64,000 bases of DNA from positions 1-64,000 of the forward strand of contig JAEYWX010000012.1 of NCBI GenBank assembly GCA_023428755.1, in the 5' to 3' direction. The position numbers were made by a program, and so were the translations under genes. The first letter of the stretch is position 1. Each line of letters opens with the position of its first letter. Source of the stretch: Bacteroidota bacterium (lineage in GTDB: Bacteria; Bacteroidota; Bacteroidia; Chitinophagales; Chitinophagaceae). Of the stretch, positions 62,397 through 64,000 are shown in pieces. Under the pieces are notes generated by a model that searched no databases, was not told the DNA's origin, and saw only the letters and a list, made by a program, of their open reading frames with translations.

Positions 62397-63410
62397 CTAA
62401 ATCAATCCAAATTGTGCACTTAATTCAAGCATACGGTCAATTGGTTTTTTAGCAGCCAACCGTAATTCTTCATCCATTGTAATTTCCGGCATTTCATATT
62501 CCATACAGAGGTAAATTTTTTCCAGTGTATTGCGTTTCATGTGCGGACAATCGTTGCAGGCACAGGCATTATCCGGTGGCGCAGGAATAAATGTTTTATG
62601 CGGATTACTCTTGATCATTTGGTGCAGGATTCCTGTTTCAGTAGCTACAATGTATTCCTGGCTGGCATCTTTCTCTGTATACTTCAGTAATTGAGTTGTG
62701 CTGCCAATAAAATCTGCAAGCTTTAATACAGGTTCCTCACATTCGGGGTGTGCAATGATTTTAGCTTGCGGATGACGGATCTTCATCTTTGTAATTTTTT
62801 CTACACTAAAAATTTCATGCACCATGCAGGCACCATTCCACAGTACCATGTTGCGGCCTGTTACTTTGTTGATGTATGCACCGAGGTTTTTATCGGGCGC
62901 AAAAATGATCTTTTGTTCTTTGGGTAAGCTTTCTACAATTTTTTGTGCATTACTGCTGGTGCAAATAATATCACTCAACGCTTTTATACCCGCACTGCAG
63001 TTGATGTAAGAAATCACGAGGTGATCGGGATGTTGTTGCTTGAACTGTTCAAAGAGTGGCGGCGGACAACTGTCGCTGAGCGAACAGCCGGCTTTCAGAT
63101 CAGGAATCACCACTTTTTTGGTGGGGTTCAGGATCTTTGCCGTTTCAGCCATAAAATGTACACCGGCAAACACAATAATGTCTGCATCAGTTTTTTCCGC
63201 CTTTTGCGCCAGTCCTAAACTGTCGCCAATATAATCAGCAACATCCTGGATATCCGGCTCCTGGTAATAATGCGCCAGGATAATTGCATTTTTTTCTTTT
63301 TTGAGTCGTTCAATTTCAGCGAAAAGGTCTAACTCCGGGTTGAGCTCAATATTTAAAAATCCATTTTTTTCAACGTTTAACTTTGGATCCGTTACAAGCA
63401 TTTTGTTCAT
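62397..63410 (-). CDS. nadA: Quinolinate synthase A
   Basis: 337 residues from the ATG at 63410. It condenses iminoaspartate with dihydroxyacetone phosphate to quinolinate for NAD synthesis, using a [4Fe-4S] cluster whose Cys ligands are probably C111 (L-K-A-G-C-S-L-S), C198 and one of the C-A-C-N-D-C-P-H cluster near residue 285. A-H-Y-Y-Q-E-P-D near residue 45 and N-G-A-C-M-V-H near residue 195 are family hallmarks. nadB and nadC are not in the window. It lies next to the putative origin. Confidence 0.93.
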   Translation of the reverse strand: MNKMLVTDPKLNVEKNGFLNIELNPELDLFAEIERLKKEKNAIILAHYYQEPDIQDVADYIGDSLGLAQKAEKTDADIIVFAGVHFMAETAKILNPTKKVVIPDLKAGCSLSDSCPPPLFEQFKQQHPDHLVISYINCSAGIKALSDIICTSSNAQKIVESLPKEQKIIFAPDKNLGAYINKVTGRNMVLWNGACMVHEIFSVEKITKMKIRHPQAKIIAHPECEEPVLKLADFIGSTTQLLKYTEKDASQEYIVATETGILHQMIKSNPHKTFIPAPPDNACACNDCPHMKRNTLEKIYLCMEYEMPEITMDEELRLAAKKPIDRMLELSAQFGLI

Positions 63411-63419
63411 CACGCTTTA

Positions 63420-63945
63420 TTTAAATTTGATTCGAAACTATGCTAAATTTTTTTAGCTGTTTTGCCTTAGTATCTCTTAATAGATATCTTTTTATTTAAA
63501 AATCTATTACTATTATAGATGTGAATTGGTGGATATCTGTACAACTAATGGTTTTGCAAAGTTAGTATTGCAATGTTTATACACATCAATTCCCACATCA
63601 TCCACATTGGCAAATACAATACGAGTAAGGTTTCTGTGTGGTTGTTCACAACTGTGGATTCAAATCTGTTTGTAAAACTAGCTGGTTACTTTCTCCTTTT
63701 TTCTGTGTGATCGGTAAGGGGATAAATGGGCGGTTGTTAACGCAGGTTGAGCCGTCCGGTTTAAACCAAAGAGATGTCAACGATCCATCCAGTAACTTAT
63801 CCCGTTGAAAAAGGCATATATCCACAGCTTTTGATTGTTATTCACAGGGGTATTGTGAATAGGTAAATCCACTTTTTGAAACTTCGTGCTTCCTCTTTTC
63901 TAAAACCTTTACCCTGTGCAGCTTACGGGAGTTTTCCACAATTTG
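63420..63945. other. oriC: Candidate chromosomal replication origin (oriC)
   Basis: This is a gene-free region of more than 500 bp. DnaA-box-like sites: TTATACACA (63577, full TTATNCACA), TCATCCACA (63598), TTGTTCACA (63642), ATATCCACA (63818), TTATTCACA (63838, full), TGTGAATAG (63854, reverse) and TTTTCCACA (63932); most others differ at one base. An AT-rich tract (about 63425-63535) may be the unwinding element. Gene polarity in the window and dnaN 9 kb away fit. dnaA itself is not in view. Confidence 0.7.
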
Positions 63946-63973
63946 TTCAAACCTCATTTTCCCCCTATTTTTG
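63942..63973 (+). promoter_or_regulatory. Strong promoter leaving the window, probably for dnaA
   Basis: TTTG (63942-63945), a 20-bp spacer and TATTTTTG (63966-63973) fit TTTG-N19-23-TAnnTTTG with no mismatch. A DnaA-box-like TTTTCCACA ends immediately upstream, which would suit self-regulation of dnaA. The gene would begin beyond 64000. Confidence 0.65.
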
Positions 63974-64000
63974 CCGCTCACTTTTATAACGTACAATATA

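Overview
The window looks like chromosomal DNA from a member of the Bacteroidota, most likely a Chitinophagaceae-type organism; I cannot name the species. The reasons are family-level. There is a matrixin-like protease with a type IX secretion (T9SS) C-terminal domain, and there are two-component-regulator-type propeller lipoproteins. Arginine is made through an acetyl/succinyl-ornithine transcarbamylase (ArgF') rather than a classical OTCase. Promoters fit the Bacteroidota TTTG-N19-23-TAnnTTTG pattern, and GC is moderate (low to mid 40s by eye). Most genes lie on the minus strand, as expected if replication starts near the right edge and moves left.

Left end (1-7.7 kb): the window opens inside the 5' end of a minus-strand group II intron. 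Next comes a long inverted repeat, an AT-rich propeller lipoprotein gene, and a large tricorn-like S41 peptidase bracketed by two sister palindromes. Several small envelope genes follow, then a 45-codon gene with its own promoter and terminator. 7.7-16.6 kb: a complete minus-strand arginine operon, candidate N-acetylglutamate synthase-argG-argC-argD-argF'-argB-argE-argH. It should take glutamate to arginine through an N-acylated citrulline. Several of its genes carry in-frame insertions of small dispersed repeats. 16.6-31 kb: a DMT exporter and M24 peptidase pair, an aminotransferase, a Tat-exported Gfo/Idh/MocA oxidoreductase, a lipid A acyltransferase with a cupin, unidentified exported proteins and a GH43 glycosidase.

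31-53 kb: a second tricorn-like peptidase, then a membrane-anchored OmpR-type regulator transcribed divergently from a seven-bladed propeller lipoprotein. Between these two lie five TTTAC repeats in 10-11 bp phase. Next are a SWIM-SNF2 helicase, a 270-bp tract of degenerate short-period repeats, ComB, the T9SS protease, gcvT, acetyltransferases, a PadR/PspC pair, a sterol desaturase-like enzyme, a DUF2007/TPR pair and an outer-membrane protein.

53-64 kb: dnaN, then a two-gene unit pairing an unrecognised 441-aa protein with a cytosolic trypsin-like protease. The protease ends in a zinc ribbon plus a domain that its partner also carries. An aminotransferase, a YjbR protein, a DUF389 membrane protein, a DUF1080 protein, kdsB and nadA follow. 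The last 590 bp have no gene but hold at least seven DnaA-box-like sites, an AT-rich tract and a near-perfect promoter firing out of the window. I read this as the replication origin and probably the dnaA promoter.

The best candidates for undescribed biology are the trypsin-like protease/partner pair (54.7-57.1 kb), the regulator/propeller pair with its phased operator (34.5-36.8 kb), the ArgF' with valine at the specificity position, and the heptamer repeats found both between and inside genes.
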